Shown one piece after another: positions 10,603 to 18,657 of a DNA stretch of 64,000 nucleotides. Positions within the stretch are counted from its first letter, which is position 1, and each line of letters begins with the position of its first letter. This DNA comes from an uncultured Clostridia bacterium (GTDB taxonomy: Bacteria; Bacillota; Clostridia; Christensenellales; CAG-314): assembly GCA_947053925.1 (NCBI GenBank), contig CAMRUG010000005.1, positions 1 through 64,000 on the forward strand, read 5' to 3'. Both the position numbers and the translations under genes were made by a program. Under the pieces are notes generated by a model. The model saw only the letters and a list, made by a program, of their open reading frames with translations. It searched no databases and was not told the origin of the DNA.

Positions 10603-11412
10603 CTAACGGATAATTTTTATTTCGTATTGCGGAACAGCATAGGTATAGCCGATTTTTGTATACAAATGATTTGATACGGGATTGGTTTTGTCTACAAACA
10701 GATAGGGAAGTTTTCCGCTGTCTAAAATTTGTTTTGTCAGCGCAGTTACTACCTTACAGGAAAGACCCTGTCCTCGGTATGACGGCAATGTATAAACGTC
10801 GGCAATGCAGGACAGTTTGTCCGTTCCGCGTTTCTTTGACGCAAACGACACTATTCTGCCGTCATGACGTATAAGTCGGAAACTCGATAACCTACTGCTT
10901 ACACTGTGTTTAACTTCGTCAATGTCCACGTCGTCGCCCAACGCTTCTTTGGCAAAAACAACCGACAATTCCGCAAGTTCGTCAACATCATCTTCCGTTG
11001 CCATTTCAACGCCTTCGACGTTATCGGTTAAAACGCTGTCGCACCGCATTATATCCATCGAGTGATTGATTTCGTGAGTACATTTGGCTAATTTTTCATA
11101 CTCGTGTAAAAACGCTTCGCACGTTTCCAGTTCACCAAGTACTTTGTCAAACGTAAGTTTCAATTTGTATGCTCCGTCGGCAAATTCGGCGCATAACGAT
11201 TTGTCTCCGAAAAGTACCATAGGATAACGGGCATTGTGAACCGCAATTAAAAACCTGCCGTTAACAGAAACCTTTGCCAGAAAGTTGTTTTTGTTTGTTT
11301 TCTCAATATATTTAGCGTTTGCCTCAAAAAACACCGTTTCCAACGGATATTTTTCAAGAATATCTTTGTTGTCTTCTAAAAATTCTTTTCCCGAAGTATA
11401 TATTTTTAACAT
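10603..11412 (-). CDS. GNAT-family N-acetyltransferase
   Basis: 269 residues. The C-terminal half is a GNAT domain with the acetyl-CoA loop [14 protein letters not shown] and the closing [17 protein letters not shown], a pattern seen in the FR47/RimI-like subgroup. The N-terminal ~125 residues are not a standard GNAT fold and may bind substrate. It sits between uvrB and uvrA, 24 bases after uvrB and 7 bases before uvrA, with AAGGG before the start, so it is probably induced with DNA repair; nothing in the sequence shows that its substrate is related to DNA damage. Confidence 0.8.
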   Translation of the reverse strand: MLKIYTSGKEFLEDNKDILEKYPLETVFFEANAKYIEKTNKNNFLAKVSVNGRFLIAVHNARYPMVLFGDKSLCAEFADGAYKLKLTFDKVLGELETCEAFLHEYEKLAKCTHEINHSMDIMRCDSVLTDNVEGVEMATEDDVDELAELSVVFAKEALGDDVDIDEVKHSVSSRLSSFRLIRHDGRIVSFASKKRGTDKLSCIADVYTLPSYRGQGLSCKVVTALTKQILDSGKLPYLFVDKTNPVSNHLYTKIGYTYAVPQYEIKIIR

Positions 11413-11436
11413 AAGTTTCCCTTTTTATTAACCGTT

Positions 11437-13404
11437 CTAACCGCGTTTTTTACGTTTTTCTTTCTCCAGTTGTTTTGTCAGTTTGACAACCTGTTCTCTG
11501 AGTTGTATCGCCAATTCGAAATCGAGTTGGTTTGCCGCCGTTTTCATACGCGCGGTTATGTTGTCGATTTCACGCTCTATATCGCGCGCAGACATTTTTG
11601 TATCGTCTTTTTGCGTAATCTCCAAAGTGTTTTCTACAAAGTGCTCGATTGTTTTGGGCGTAATGTTATTTTTTACGTTATATTCGTTTTGAATTGTTCT
11701 GCGGCGGTTTGTTTCGCCTATCGCGCGTTTCATACTGTCCGTCAAAACGTCGGCATACATAATTACCCTGCCCTCCGCATTACGCGCAGCGCGCCCTATT
11801 GTTTGTATAAGCGCGGTATCGCTACGCAAAAAACCTTCCTTGTCTGCGTCTAATATGGCAACAAGTTTAACCTGCGGCATATCTAATCCTTCGCGCAACA
11901 AGTTTATACCTACAAGTACGTCAAACTCTCCTTTTTTAAGTCCCGAAACTATATCTACGCGTTCCAGCGTGTCTATATCCGAGTGCATATACTTAACCCT
12001 TACGTTATGCTTTGACAAAAAATCCGTAAGGCTCTCAGCCATACGTTTGGTAAGAGTTGTTACGAGAACTCTGCCTCCGCCCGTTACGGTCTTGTGGATT
12101 TCGCCAAGCAAATCGTCTATTTGACCGTTTACGGGACGCACTTCTACGCTCGGATCCAATAATCCGGTCGGACGTATAAGTTGTTCGACAACGTTATCCG
12201 CGCGCTTCATTTCGTAATCTGCCGGAGTTGCCGATACGCATATAAGCTGACCGAGTTTTCCGTCAAACTCGTCAAAAGTTAAAGGACGGTTATCGTACGC
12301 GCTTTGCATACGGAAGCCGTAATTAACAAGATTTGTTTTACGCGCTCTGTCGCCGTTGTACATACCGCGTATTTGCGGAATCGTCATATGACTTTCGTCT
12401 ATAAAGGTTACGAAATCGTCGGGGAAATAGTCCATCAGAGTGTATGGCGGCTGACCTGCTTCGCGACCGTCAAAATAGCGAGAATAGTTTTCGATACCGC
12501 TGCAATAGCCAACCTCCTGCAACATTTCCATATCGTAAGACACCCGTTGTTTGAGGCGCTGTGCTTCGACGATTTTATTTGTATTTGTAAACGCTTCTAC
12601 TTCCCGTTCCATATCGCTCTTGATAGTTTCGACAGCGTTTTCTATCGTTACGCTCTCTACGACATACTGCGTAGCAGGATAAATCATAATGTGCAAAAGT
12701 TTGGCAATAGTATTTCCCGTCAGCGCATCTATCTCGCTGATTTTTTCCACTTCGTCTCCCCAAAATTCCACGCGGATAGCGTGTTCCGAATAGGACGCGG
12801 GATAAATTTCCACTATATCGCCGCGAACGCGGAAAGTGCCTCGGTGAAAATCCATATCGTTACGGGTATACTGTATAGAAATAAGTTTACGGATAACTTG
12901 CTCGCGGGAAATATTGTCGTTAGGGCGCAACGACAAACTGAGTTTGAAATACTCGTCAGGCGCGCCTAAACCGTAAATGCAGGAAACGCTGGCAACCACT
13001 ATCGTATCGCGGCGTTCAAACAAACTGCACGTTGCAGAGTTACGAAGTCTGTCGATTTCGTCGTTGGTATCTATTTCCTTTTCTATATACAAATCCCGTG
13101 CGGGAATGTAACTTTCGGGCATATAGTAATCGTAATAAGATACAAAAAACTCCACCCTGTTTTCGGGAAAAAATTCGCGGAATTCGTTACACAACTGCGC
13201 CGCAAGAGTTTTGTTGTGGCAAATTACAAGCGCAGGACGGTTGACGTTTGCTATGACGTTTGCCATTGTAAACGTTTTACCGCTGCCGGTAACTCCGCGT
13301 AAAACCTGAGTGCTAAGCCCGTCCTTGATACCCTGCGTGAGTTCGGCTATCGCTTGCGGTTGGTCGCCGCAGGGTTGGAATTTTGAGTGAAGTTTAAAGT
13401 CCAT
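11437..13404 (-). CDS. uvrB: Excinuclease ABC subunit B
   Basis: DNA-damage verification helicase of nucleotide excision repair. From MDFKLHSKFQPCGDQ the protein is 655 residues, the normal length; an in-frame ATG 69 bases upstream lies at the -35 to -10 region of the predicted promoter and cannot be the start. Walker A is RGVTGSGKTFTMANV, the damage-probing beta-hairpin is YYDYYMPESYIP, the helicase box is DESHMTIPQI, and motif VI is QTIGRAARNAEGR. The C-terminal UVR motif (LDFELAIQLREQVVKLTK) that contacts UvrC/UvrA is present. First gene of uvrB-GNAT-uvrA, under a LexA-type operator. Confidence 0.97.
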   Translation of the reverse strand: MDFKLHSKFQPCGDQPQAIAELTQGIKDGLSTQVLRGVTGSGKTFTMANVIANVNRPALVICHNKTLAAQLCNEFREFFPENRVEFFVSYYDYYMPESYIPARDLYIEKEIDTNDEIDRLRNSATCSLFERRDTIVVASVSCIYGLGAPDEYFKLSLSLRPNDNISREQVIRKLISIQYTRNDMDFHRGTFRVRGDIVEIYPASYSEHAIRVEFWGDEVEKISEIDALTGNTIAKLLHIMIYPATQYVVESVTIENAVETIKSDMEREVEAFTNTNKIVEAQRLKQRVSYDMEMLQEVGYCSGIENYSRYFDGREAGQPPYTLMDYFPDDFVTFIDESHMTIPQIRGMYNGDRARKTNLVNYGFRMQSAYDNRPLTFDEFDGKLGQLICVSATPADYEMKRADNVVEQLIRPTGLLDPSVEVRPVNGQIDDLLGEIHKTVTGGGRVLVTTLTKRMAESLTDFLSKHNVRVKYMHSDIDTLERVDIVSGLKKGEFDVLVGINLLREGLDMPQVKLVAILDADKEGFLRSDTALIQTIGRAARNAEGRVIMYADVLTDSMKRAIGETNRRRTIQNEYNVKNNITPKTIEHFVENTLEITQKDDTKMSARDIEREIDNITARMKTAANQLDFELAIQLREQVVKLTKQLEKEKRKKRG

Positions 13405-13432
13405 TTTTACAGTTTTCCCAGTGTTTAAAATA

Positions 13433-13444
13433 GAACAAGTGTTC
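13433..13444 (-). promoter_or_regulatory. LexA/DinR SOS box
   Basis: The minus strand reads CGAACACTTGTTC: GAAC and GTTC half-sites with a 4-base centre, matching the Gram-positive LexA consensus CGAAC-N4-GTTCG in nine of ten specified positions. It covers the predicted start point, just downstream of the -10 box at 13452-13457, the ideal place for a repressor of the uvrB operon. Confidence 0.85.
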
Positions 13445-13451
13445 GTTAGAT

Positions 13452-13480
13452 ATTGTATAATACTACGATACAAATGTCAA
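13452..13480 (-). promoter_or_regulatory. uvrB operon promoter
   Basis: On the minus strand, TTGACA (13475-13480), a 17-base spacer and TACAAT (13452-13457). Transcription should start around 13445, inside the SOS box. Confidence 0.8.
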
Positions 13481-13502
13481 CAGATTGGCGAATGTTTATA
13501 CA

Positions 13503-13543
13503 TAAAAAAAAAGATATCCCGATTACGTATGCGGTCGGGATAT
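13503..13543 (-). terminator. Strong minus-strand terminator
   Basis: ATATCCCGA (13514-13522) pairs with TCGGGATAT (13535-13543). On the minus strand the stem is followed by nine T residues. It ends transcription coming from coaX and insulates the uvrB promoter. Confidence 0.85.
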
Positions 13544-13891
13544 GAAAAAATTGTTTGAAATTTTGCTTGGATATTGCATTGCTCCGCCGCAAAAAAGCAG
13601 AGTCAATTTTGCCGACAACGCAAATTTAAACCGATTAAAACGGAGCAGAAAGAGCTTCGGCTCCGTCCGAATTTAATTGAGTACTCCCAATAAAATTTAC
13701 ACTTTTATATTTTGATTACAGCGCATAGCCTATTACACTGCTTGTTACACAAAACTGATAAATTGCTTATTTGTTCTTTACAATTTTAGATATTTTTCGC
13801 TTTGTTTTATTAACGGAAACGCACAATAATAACACAAAATAAACCCGCTTTAAAATTGCAAATTTTTTAAACACTCTACCGCCGCTTTGGT
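13544..13891. other. Intergenic stretch between coaX and its terminator
   Basis: About 350 gene-free bases. The only notable element is a GC-rich hairpin near 13651-13667 with a GAGC-TTCG-GCTC (UUCG-type tetraloop) core. A long 3' untranslated region or small RNA is possible but I cannot support either. Confidence 0.3.
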
Positions 13892-14662
13892 TCAAATATT
13901 CTGCGTATATATCTCGTATAAACCTTTTAAAGAAAGTTCGCGGTCGATGTAATCGAAGAGCGGTTCGACGTTGTAAATTATATGAGAGAGCCCGCCTGTT
14001 GCAATTATTTTGGCGTTTAAAAGCCCTGTTTCGCGTTTAATGCGGTCAATCATATACTTGACTTGTCCGACGGTTCCGTAGATAACGCCGCTCTGAATGG
14101 CTTTCCCCGTCGACTGCGCCACTGCTTTTTTAGGCGTTTCCAATTCCACATTTGGCAGTTTTGCCGTACAGTTAGCAAGGCTTTCGATAGTAGATTTGAG
14201 CCCCAAAGTTATTGCTCCGCCGACGAATTCTTTACGTTCGTTGACTACGTTAAAGGTTGTTGCCGTTCCGAAATCCACAAGTATTAGCGGCGCGCCGTAT
14301 TGCTTTGCCGCCGCAACGCAGGTTATAATTCTGTCGCTGCCGAGTTCGCGCGGAAAGTCGTAACGGATTGCAAGACCCGTCTTTACGCCTACTCCGACAA
14401 TAAGCGGTTTTACCCCGAAACAATACTTGATAACGTTTGTAAAAGTGTAATCGAGTTGCGGAATTACCGATGACACTATTGCGCCGTCGATAGACTTCTC
14501 GTCGATTTTGGAATGGTTTAAAAGTTGCAAAAGCAACGCAACGTATTCGTCCGAAGTACGCTTGACGTCCGTTGACATTTTAAACGATTTCGCCAATTTT
14601 CCGTTCACGTCGAACAGTCCTATTTTTATATTAGTGTTGCCTATATCTACTGCTAAAACCAT
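13892..14662 (-). CDS. coaX: Type III pantothenate kinase
   Basis: First committed step of CoA synthesis: it phosphorylates pantothenate. The 256 residues match CoaX, an ASKHA-fold kinase. Phosphate-1 motif DIGNTNIKIGLFD at the N-terminus, dimer and substrate region GVGVKTGLAIRYD, Asp-containing DFGTATTFNVV, and the adenosine motif IIATGGLSHII near the C-terminus. It begins one base after the stop of the upstream transporter gene, with its GGAG inside that stop region, so the two are translationally coupled. This makes pantothenate the likely cargo of the transporter. Confidence 0.93.
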   Translation of the reverse strand: MVLAVDIGNTNIKIGLFDVNGKLAKSFKMSTDVKRTSDEYVALLLQLLNHSKIDEKSIDGAIVSSVIPQLDYTFTNVIKYCFGVKPLIVGVGVKTGLAIRYDFPRELGSDRIITCVAAAKQYGAPLILVDFGTATTFNVVNERKEFVGGAITLGLKSTIESLANCTAKLPNVELETPKKAVAQSTGKAIQSGVIYGTVGQVKYMIDRIKRETGLLNAKIIATGGLSHIIYNVEPLFDYIDRELSLKGLYEIYTQNI

Positions 14663-14663
14663 A

Positions 14664-15428
14664 TTATTCTCCGTCTTTTGTTTGATCTGTAATTGAAAGA
14701 TTGTTTTCGTCCGACGCGTCCACGGCTAATACTTCCGACGTCTGTTCATCGGTTGTTATATTTACCTGCTCGTCTGCGTCTTTCCAGTTATTGCCCTCGA
14801 TACCCAATTTTAAACCTTTGCGCACACCCAAAACTATAAAGGAAACGCAGGACATAGAAACAAGATATTCGGGCAAAATGTTTGTCAGCAAAATACCGTA
14901 AATCAAAGCGAATACGCCCTTGTTTTCTACCGTAGTATGTTCGATTGCCATATAAACGGTTTTTGCCGCGTATATGGAAGATATGAAGCCGAGTGTATTT
15001 ACGACAAGTCCTACAAATGCCGCCACTACCATACAACATATTTGGCGGTGCTTTCCGTTTTTTATAGCAGTCGTAAATTTCAGCATCAGTCTGTACACGC
15101 CGAAAGCAACTGTAGTCATAAGTACGCGGCTGGGTATCGTTACAAACGGCCAATATACAGGCGGCAGAACCGCTCCGAGCAAAGGACTGCCCCAAATAAA
15201 TTCTTTTATAAACGAAGCAACTCCGAAAAACAAACCCGACAGAACGGCTGTCGACCATTTGTTTTCTAAAAAACAAAATGACAACGTAACCAGTAATACG
15301 CACACCGCCATAGAGAACGGTATGGGAATGACACTGATTGCTTTGTCAATCATCATTGCAACGAATATGATTGCAAACATAACGGCGTATTTAGCAACCT
15401 GAAACGCTTTGCTGTTGTTGTTTACCAT
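14664..15428 (-). CDS. ECF transporter S component, candidate pantothenate carrier
   Basis: 254 residues from MVNNNSKAFQ, chosen because GAGG precedes this ATG; an upstream start would add a non-membrane leader. Six membrane helices lie between about residues 10 and 205, in the pattern of energy-coupling-factor substrate-binding proteins, with FFGVASFIKEFIW (helix 3 region) and the conserved small-residue helix 1 AKYAVMFAIIF. The last 45 residues are an acidic cytoplasmic tail, unusual in length. Coupling to coaX suggests pantothenate (PanT-like), but the cargo is inferred from context only. It would use shared EcfA/EcfT units encoded elsewhere. Confidence 0.75.
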   Translation of the reverse strand: MVNNNSKAFQVAKYAVMFAIIFVAMMIDKAISVIPIPFSMAVCVLLVTLSFCFLENKWSTAVLSGLFFGVASFIKEFIWGSPLLGAVLPPVYWPFVTIPSRVLMTTVAFGVYRLMLKFTTAIKNGKHRQICCMVVAAFVGLVVNTLGFISSIYAAKTVYMAIEHTTVENKGVFALIYGILLTNILPEYLVSMSCVSFIVLGVRKGLKLGIEGNNWKDADEQVNITTDEQTSEVLAVDASDENNLSITDQTKDGE

Positions 15429-15524
15429 AAAAAACCTCAATTTCGTCCGAATGCCCGGTACGAATATCTTTTTGTTCGGTAAAAGATATAAAAATATGTA
15501 GTATCGCTCCGTAAGGATACGACC
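15429..15524 (-). promoter_or_regulatory. Structured 5' leader of the ECF-coaX operon
   Basis: About 96 bases between the predicted start point and the first codon hold three successive hairpins: 15501-15520 (GTATC/GATAC), 15464-15489 (nine perfect pairs, ATATCTTTT/AAAAGATAT) and 15442-15464 (TTCGTACCG/CGGACGAA). They do not match a riboswitch class I know. Such an arrangement before a vitamin transporter gene could be regulatory. Confidence 0.4.
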
Positions 15525-15530
15525 GTTTAT

Positions 15531-15560
15531 ATTGTACCATAAATTTTTGAATAAATACAA
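15531..15560 (-). promoter_or_regulatory. ECF-coaX promoter
   Basis: On the minus strand, TTGTAT (15555-15560), an 18-base spacer and an extended -10, TGGTACAAT (TACAAT at 15531-15536). Confidence 0.6.
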
Positions 15561-15587
15561 CTTTTTACATTATATGCGCAAAGAAAA

Positions 15588-15622
15588 AAATTGCAATGCG
15601 GAATTTAAATGCATTGCAATTT
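15588..15622 (-). terminator. Bidirectional-looking terminator
   Basis: AAATTGCAATG (15588-15598) pairs with CATTGCAATTT (15612-15622); T runs follow on both strands. It lies just past the stop of the ABC permease gene. Confidence 0.75.
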
Positions 15623-15635
15623 TTTTAACGGTTTA

Positions 15636-16571
15636 TTATTTTGAAACTTTAGCCGTCTTAGTCTTGTGTACTTTTATGCCGTCTTTACGGTAAAAGATAT
15701 TTATGAGCACATACGCTCCCACAAATACCGCAACCGTTACCGCAACAATAGCAAACATTACCCAAGGGGATACGTTATGTCCGAAAAATTCGATACTGCA
15801 ATCGACGCTTTTCTTCATACCTGCTATTACTTCGTCGGGGAAACCCGAAGCGGACATTTCGGCAAATACTCCGCGCATCGCGTGATTTTTAATTAAAGAC
15901 GTACTGTAAGTACTCGGCAAAAAGGACAACGCTTTTTGCAAGCCGTTGCCGAATTGTGATATAGGCATATATGCGCCGCAAATAAAACCGTAACAAGCCG
16001 ATACAATAGTACTTACGGCAGATATTTGTCCCTGCGTATTTAAAAACGCGTTGATTACCGACGACATAGCCGTACCGAACATTGTAAACAAAAATACGTC
16101 AAAAATAATCAGCAGTATATCTAAAAACGACATATACCATCCTGCTATCGCAACATAAATAAGACTTGCGCCTAATGCTACGAAATTGATAATGAGCGTT
16201 ACCGACAGCGTTGCAAGATAATAAGACAATGCTACAACGGATTTTTTGACAGGCGTAACAAGGAAATCCTTACGCATTCCGAGATATTTGTCCTGCACCA
16301 TTATAACATTAGCGCAAAATGAAACCGTAACGCAACACACTGCAAGCAAAGACGAAAACAGTTGACTTGCAACTAAGCCGTTGATTATTTTGTCGTCTAC
16401 GCTGAAACCTTCGGGAATGGAGGAATTGAAACTGTCCTTATATACATTGGCTAAAAAAGTAGCATACAGGACAAGCAATATAAGCGGCACAAGCATAGAT
16501 GAGAAAAACAGACCCTTGTCCTTAAAAAACAGTTTTATGTTTCTTTTTGTAAGCGAAAATAACGTTTTCAT
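15636..16571 (-). CDS. ABC-2 type transporter permease
   Basis: 311 residues with six membrane helices: one near the N-terminus (about 22-44), a long extracellular loop, four closely spaced helices from about 70 to 200, and one near 275-295. This is the ABC2_membrane layout of DrrB/NatB-like export permeases. It begins by sharing one base with the stop of the ATPase gene (TAATG), so the two form one coupled unit. Such pairs export drugs, polymers or lipids; the cargo cannot be read from sequence. A palindromic operator upstream of the pair suggests substrate-inducible expression, typical of drug efflux. Confidence 0.85.
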   Translation of the reverse strand: MKTLFSLTKRNIKLFFKDKGLFFSSMLVPLILLVLYATFLANVYKDSFNSSIPEGFSVDDKIINGLVASQLFSSLLAVCCVTVSFCANVIMVQDKYLGMRKDFLVTPVKKSVVALSYYLATLSVTLIINFVALGASLIYVAIAGWYMSFLDILLIIFDVFLFTMFGTAMSSVINAFLNTQGQISAVSTIVSACYGFICGAYMPISQFGNGLQKALSFLPSTYSTSLIKNHAMRGVFAEMSASGFPDEVIAGMKKSVDCSIEFFGHNVSPWVMFAIVAVTVAVFVGAYVLINIFYRKDGIKVHKTKTAKVSK

Positions 16572-17479
16572 TACAAAGTGCCTCCTTCCAACTTTTTACC
16601 CGTAACGGACAAAAATACGTCGTCCATTTTACCCTTGCTTATCTCAAAATCTGCAAAAATTTCGGGGTTTTGGATAATTACGTTGCGCGCCTGTTCGGTA
16701 TTCTTGACGGAAATGCGGAAAGCGTCGCGTATCGCTTCGTAAGGCAATTTTAACTTTTTTACGGCGCTTTCCTCTACGCCGTAAACGGTAATGAAATCGC
16801 CCGTATATGCGTTTTTGAGTTCTAACGGAGAGCCTTCGGCAACGATTTTACCTGCGTCGAGTATGACCACATAGTCGGCGTCGGCAGTTTCCTCCATATA
16901 GTGCGTGGTTAAAAAAACCGTCATTCCGCGCTGCTTGCGCAAGTCGTCAATCACGTTCCACAGCAATTTGCGCGTTTGCGGGTCAAGTCCCGTAGTAGGT
17001 TCGTCCAGAATCAAAATTTCAGGATTGTGCAAGAGAGCGCGCGCCACGTCCACCCTGCGGCGTTGTCCTCCCGAAAGTTTGCCGACAGTTCTTTTAAGTA
17101 AGTCGGAAAAATCCAGTAATGCGGCAAGTTCGTCAATACGGTTTTTTGCCTCGTTGCCTGTTATTCCGTACAAACTCGCGCGGGAAAGCAAATTGTCTTT
17201 TACCGTTAAAACGCTGTCGAGAACAGAACTTTGAAACACTACTCCTAGCTCTGAAGTTATTTCGGACATTTTTTTCATTGCGTCTTTGCCGCAAATAGTT
17301 ATTGTACCGCTGTCGGGAGTAAGCGTTCCGCACATCATAGAAATAGTCGTACTTTTGCCCGCGCCGTTAATTCCCAAAAAGGCAAACAGTTCGCCTTTTT
17401 TGACATTGAAAGACAAGTCGTTGACGGCGTGAACTTCGCCGAAAGATTTGTGTAAATTTTTTATTTCGATAATTTTCAT
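16571..17479 (-). CDS. ABC transporter ATPase (DrrA/CcmA-type)
   Basis: 302 residues. Walker A GINGAGKST, signature LSGGQRRRVDVARAL, Walker [15 protein letters not shown] and the H-loop LTTHYMEE are all intact, so this is an active ATPase. The C-terminal ~80 residues (ending KMDDVFLSVTGKKLEGG) match the DrrA regulatory extension of drug and antibiotic exporters. AAGGAG precedes the ATG. It is first in a two-gene unit with its permease, expressed from a strong promoter at 17606-17634 that has a 26-base palindrome over its start point. Confidence 0.9.
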   Translation of the reverse strand: MKIIEIKNLHKSFGEVHAVNDLSFNVKKGELFAFLGINGAGKSTTISMMCGTLTPDSGTITICGKDAMKKMSEITSELGVVFQSSVLDSVLTVKDNLLSRASLYGITGNEAKNRIDELAALLDFSDLLKRTVGKLSGGQRRRVDVARALLHNPEILILDEPTTGLDPQTRKLLWNVIDDLRKQRGMTVFLTTHYMEETADADYVVILDAGKIVAEGSPLELKNAYTGDFITVYGVEESAVKKLKLPYEAIRDAFRISVKNTEQARNVIIQNPEIFADFEISKGKMDDVFLSVTGKKLEGGTL

Positions 17480-17574
17480 AAAAAATCTCCTTAATACTTA
17501 CGAGAGTATTCTGCTTCTTACACTTACGGCATTTATGAATTTTACCGCTAATAAGCCGAATTCTCATCCAGAAA

Positions 17575-17600
17575 CATACTAAAACACTTGTTTTAGTATG
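17575..17600. promoter_or_regulatory. Perfect 12-bp inverted repeat operator
   Basis: CATACTAAAACA and TGTTTTAGTATG separated by two bases: a 26-base perfect palindrome beginning five bases downstream of the -10 box, over the start point of the ABC exporter operon. It looks like the binding site of a dimeric TetR- or MarR-type repressor. No regulator gene is adjacent, so the repressor is encoded elsewhere. Confidence 0.75.
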
Positions 17601-17605
17601 AATAA

Positions 17606-17634
17606 AGTATAGATTAAATAATTTGATAAGTCAA
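17606..17634 (-). promoter_or_regulatory. ABC exporter operon promoter
   Basis: On the minus strand, TTGACT (17629-17634), 17 bases, TATACT (17606-17611). Confidence 0.75.
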
Positions 17635-17724
17635 CAATATTAAACGCGTATTTAAAATTTAATATCAAAAACTATTATACCCCCCCCCGCACAAAAATTG
17701 TCAAGTAAATATAATATTGAAATA
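17635..17724. other. Divergent intergenic stretch with a nine-C tract
   Basis: AT-rich sequence between divergent promoters. Positions 17680-17688 are nine consecutive C residues, conspicuous in this AT-rich context; a second nine-C run is at 63026-63034. No function is apparent. Confidence 0.6.
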
Positions 17725-17753
17725 TTGAAAATTGAATACGCTTATGATATAAT
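17725..17753 (+). promoter_or_regulatory. Promoter of the gene at 17911
   Basis: TTGAAA (17725-17730), 17 bases, TATAAT (17748-17753). The ~150-base leader contains a nine-pair hairpin TTAAGAAAA/TTTTCTTAA (17769-17789). Confidence 0.6.
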
Positions 17754-17910
17754 TATTACATTCGATAATTAAGAAAAGGATTTTCTTAAACTGTATTTAA
17801 ATGCACAGTTATTATATTGTGCGACTGTTTTTTAAGCCGAACGCGCTATATCATTTGAAACGTACAAATCAAAATAGTAATAAGGTAAAAACCAAGAGGA
17901 CATAATTGTT

Positions 17911-18408
17911 ATGGAAGATACAATCAAAAACAGCAATACGGACAAATCTAAAATTACAATAGCGTCGGGCGTATTGAATATAGTATCGGGCGCAATACTT
18001 TTTTTAGATGCGGTTTTGTTTGCAATAGCGGCGATCGTATGCCTGATGATGGTTGTAACTCCGTTTATAATTGCCGCAGTGCCGATGTTTTTCATTTTGG
18101 GATTTATAGGCTTACTCGCTTTGGGCGCGGCAATAGCAGACGAAATTGTCGGAATCGGTTCGGTTATCACGTCGGCAAAAGGCGGAACGCCGTCGCGCAT
18201 ATTTACTATTATATCCGTAGCAGTAAACGCTATTATTTTACTGCCTAATATTTTGTCGCTTATAAACAATGTTTTCTGTCTTATCGGTGAAACGGAGTCG
18301 ATAGGAATATGGATTGCGTTAATAGTAATCAACTCGCTGTCAATTATTATCGCTTTAACTTGTCTGATAATAAACGCATACGCATTGAAAAGCAAAAAAT
18401 ACAACTAA
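17911..18408 (+). CDS. Small four-helix membrane protein of unknown function
   Basis: 165 residues. A polar N-terminus (1-14) is followed by four hydrophobic segments at about 16-45, 47-72, 98-118 and 128-155, ending with a basic KSKKYN. No motif of a known transporter or enzyme is visible and I do not recognise the family. AGAGGA precedes the ATG. It is the only plus-strand gene between 1890 and 26095, has its own promoter, and is probably closed by the hairpin at 18607-18639. Confidence 0.65.
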   Translation: MEDTIKNSNTDKSKITIASGVLNIVSGAILFLDAVLFAIAAIVCLMMVVTPFIIAAVPMFFILGFIGLLALGAAIADEIVGIGSVITSAKGGTPSRIFTIISVAVNAIILLPNILSLINNVFCLIGETESIGIWIALIVINSLSIIIALTCLIINAYALKSKKYN

Positions 18409-18606
18409 CCTGTTTATATCGAAAGCACCTTTTGCCGACACAAAATAATTCTACGGACAACGGTATTTACCGAAAATTAAGAATATAATACTATTAAAAC
18501 CGCAAATATGATATATGATTTTTTTAAAATCAACCTAAAAGCAATTGCGCTGTTTTTCAAATTCAAATACCAAACTTTATTAAATAATTACTTTAAAAGC
18601 AAACAT

Positions 18607-18639
18607 AAAGACTGCCGCATTAAATACGACAGTCTTTTT
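18607..18639 (+). terminator. Terminator between convergent genes
   Basis: AAAGACTGCCG pairs with CGACAGTCTTT (one mismatch), followed by T residues on the plus strand. It can serve the gene at 17911 and, more weakly, engB on the other strand. Confidence 0.65.
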
Positions 18640-18657
18640 ATATAGATAGATTTTAGG

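Noticed and set aside
12304..12969. Plus-strand open frame of 221 codons inside uvrB
   Set aside because: Shadow of uvrB, which shows every family motif in the other frame.
13544..13891. Small RNA with a UUCG hairpin near 13651-13667
   Set aside because: A single short hairpin in a post-terminator spacer, with no promoter or terminator of its own.
15429..15524. Known riboswitch (TPP, FMN, cobalamin or similar)
   Set aside because: None of the conserved core motifs of those classes is present; kept only as an unclassified structured leader.
17832..18404. Minus-strand open frame of 190 codons
   Set aside because: Antisense to the membrane protein at 17911, which has a promoter and ribosome binding site; the antisense product is a mirrored hydrophobic sequence.
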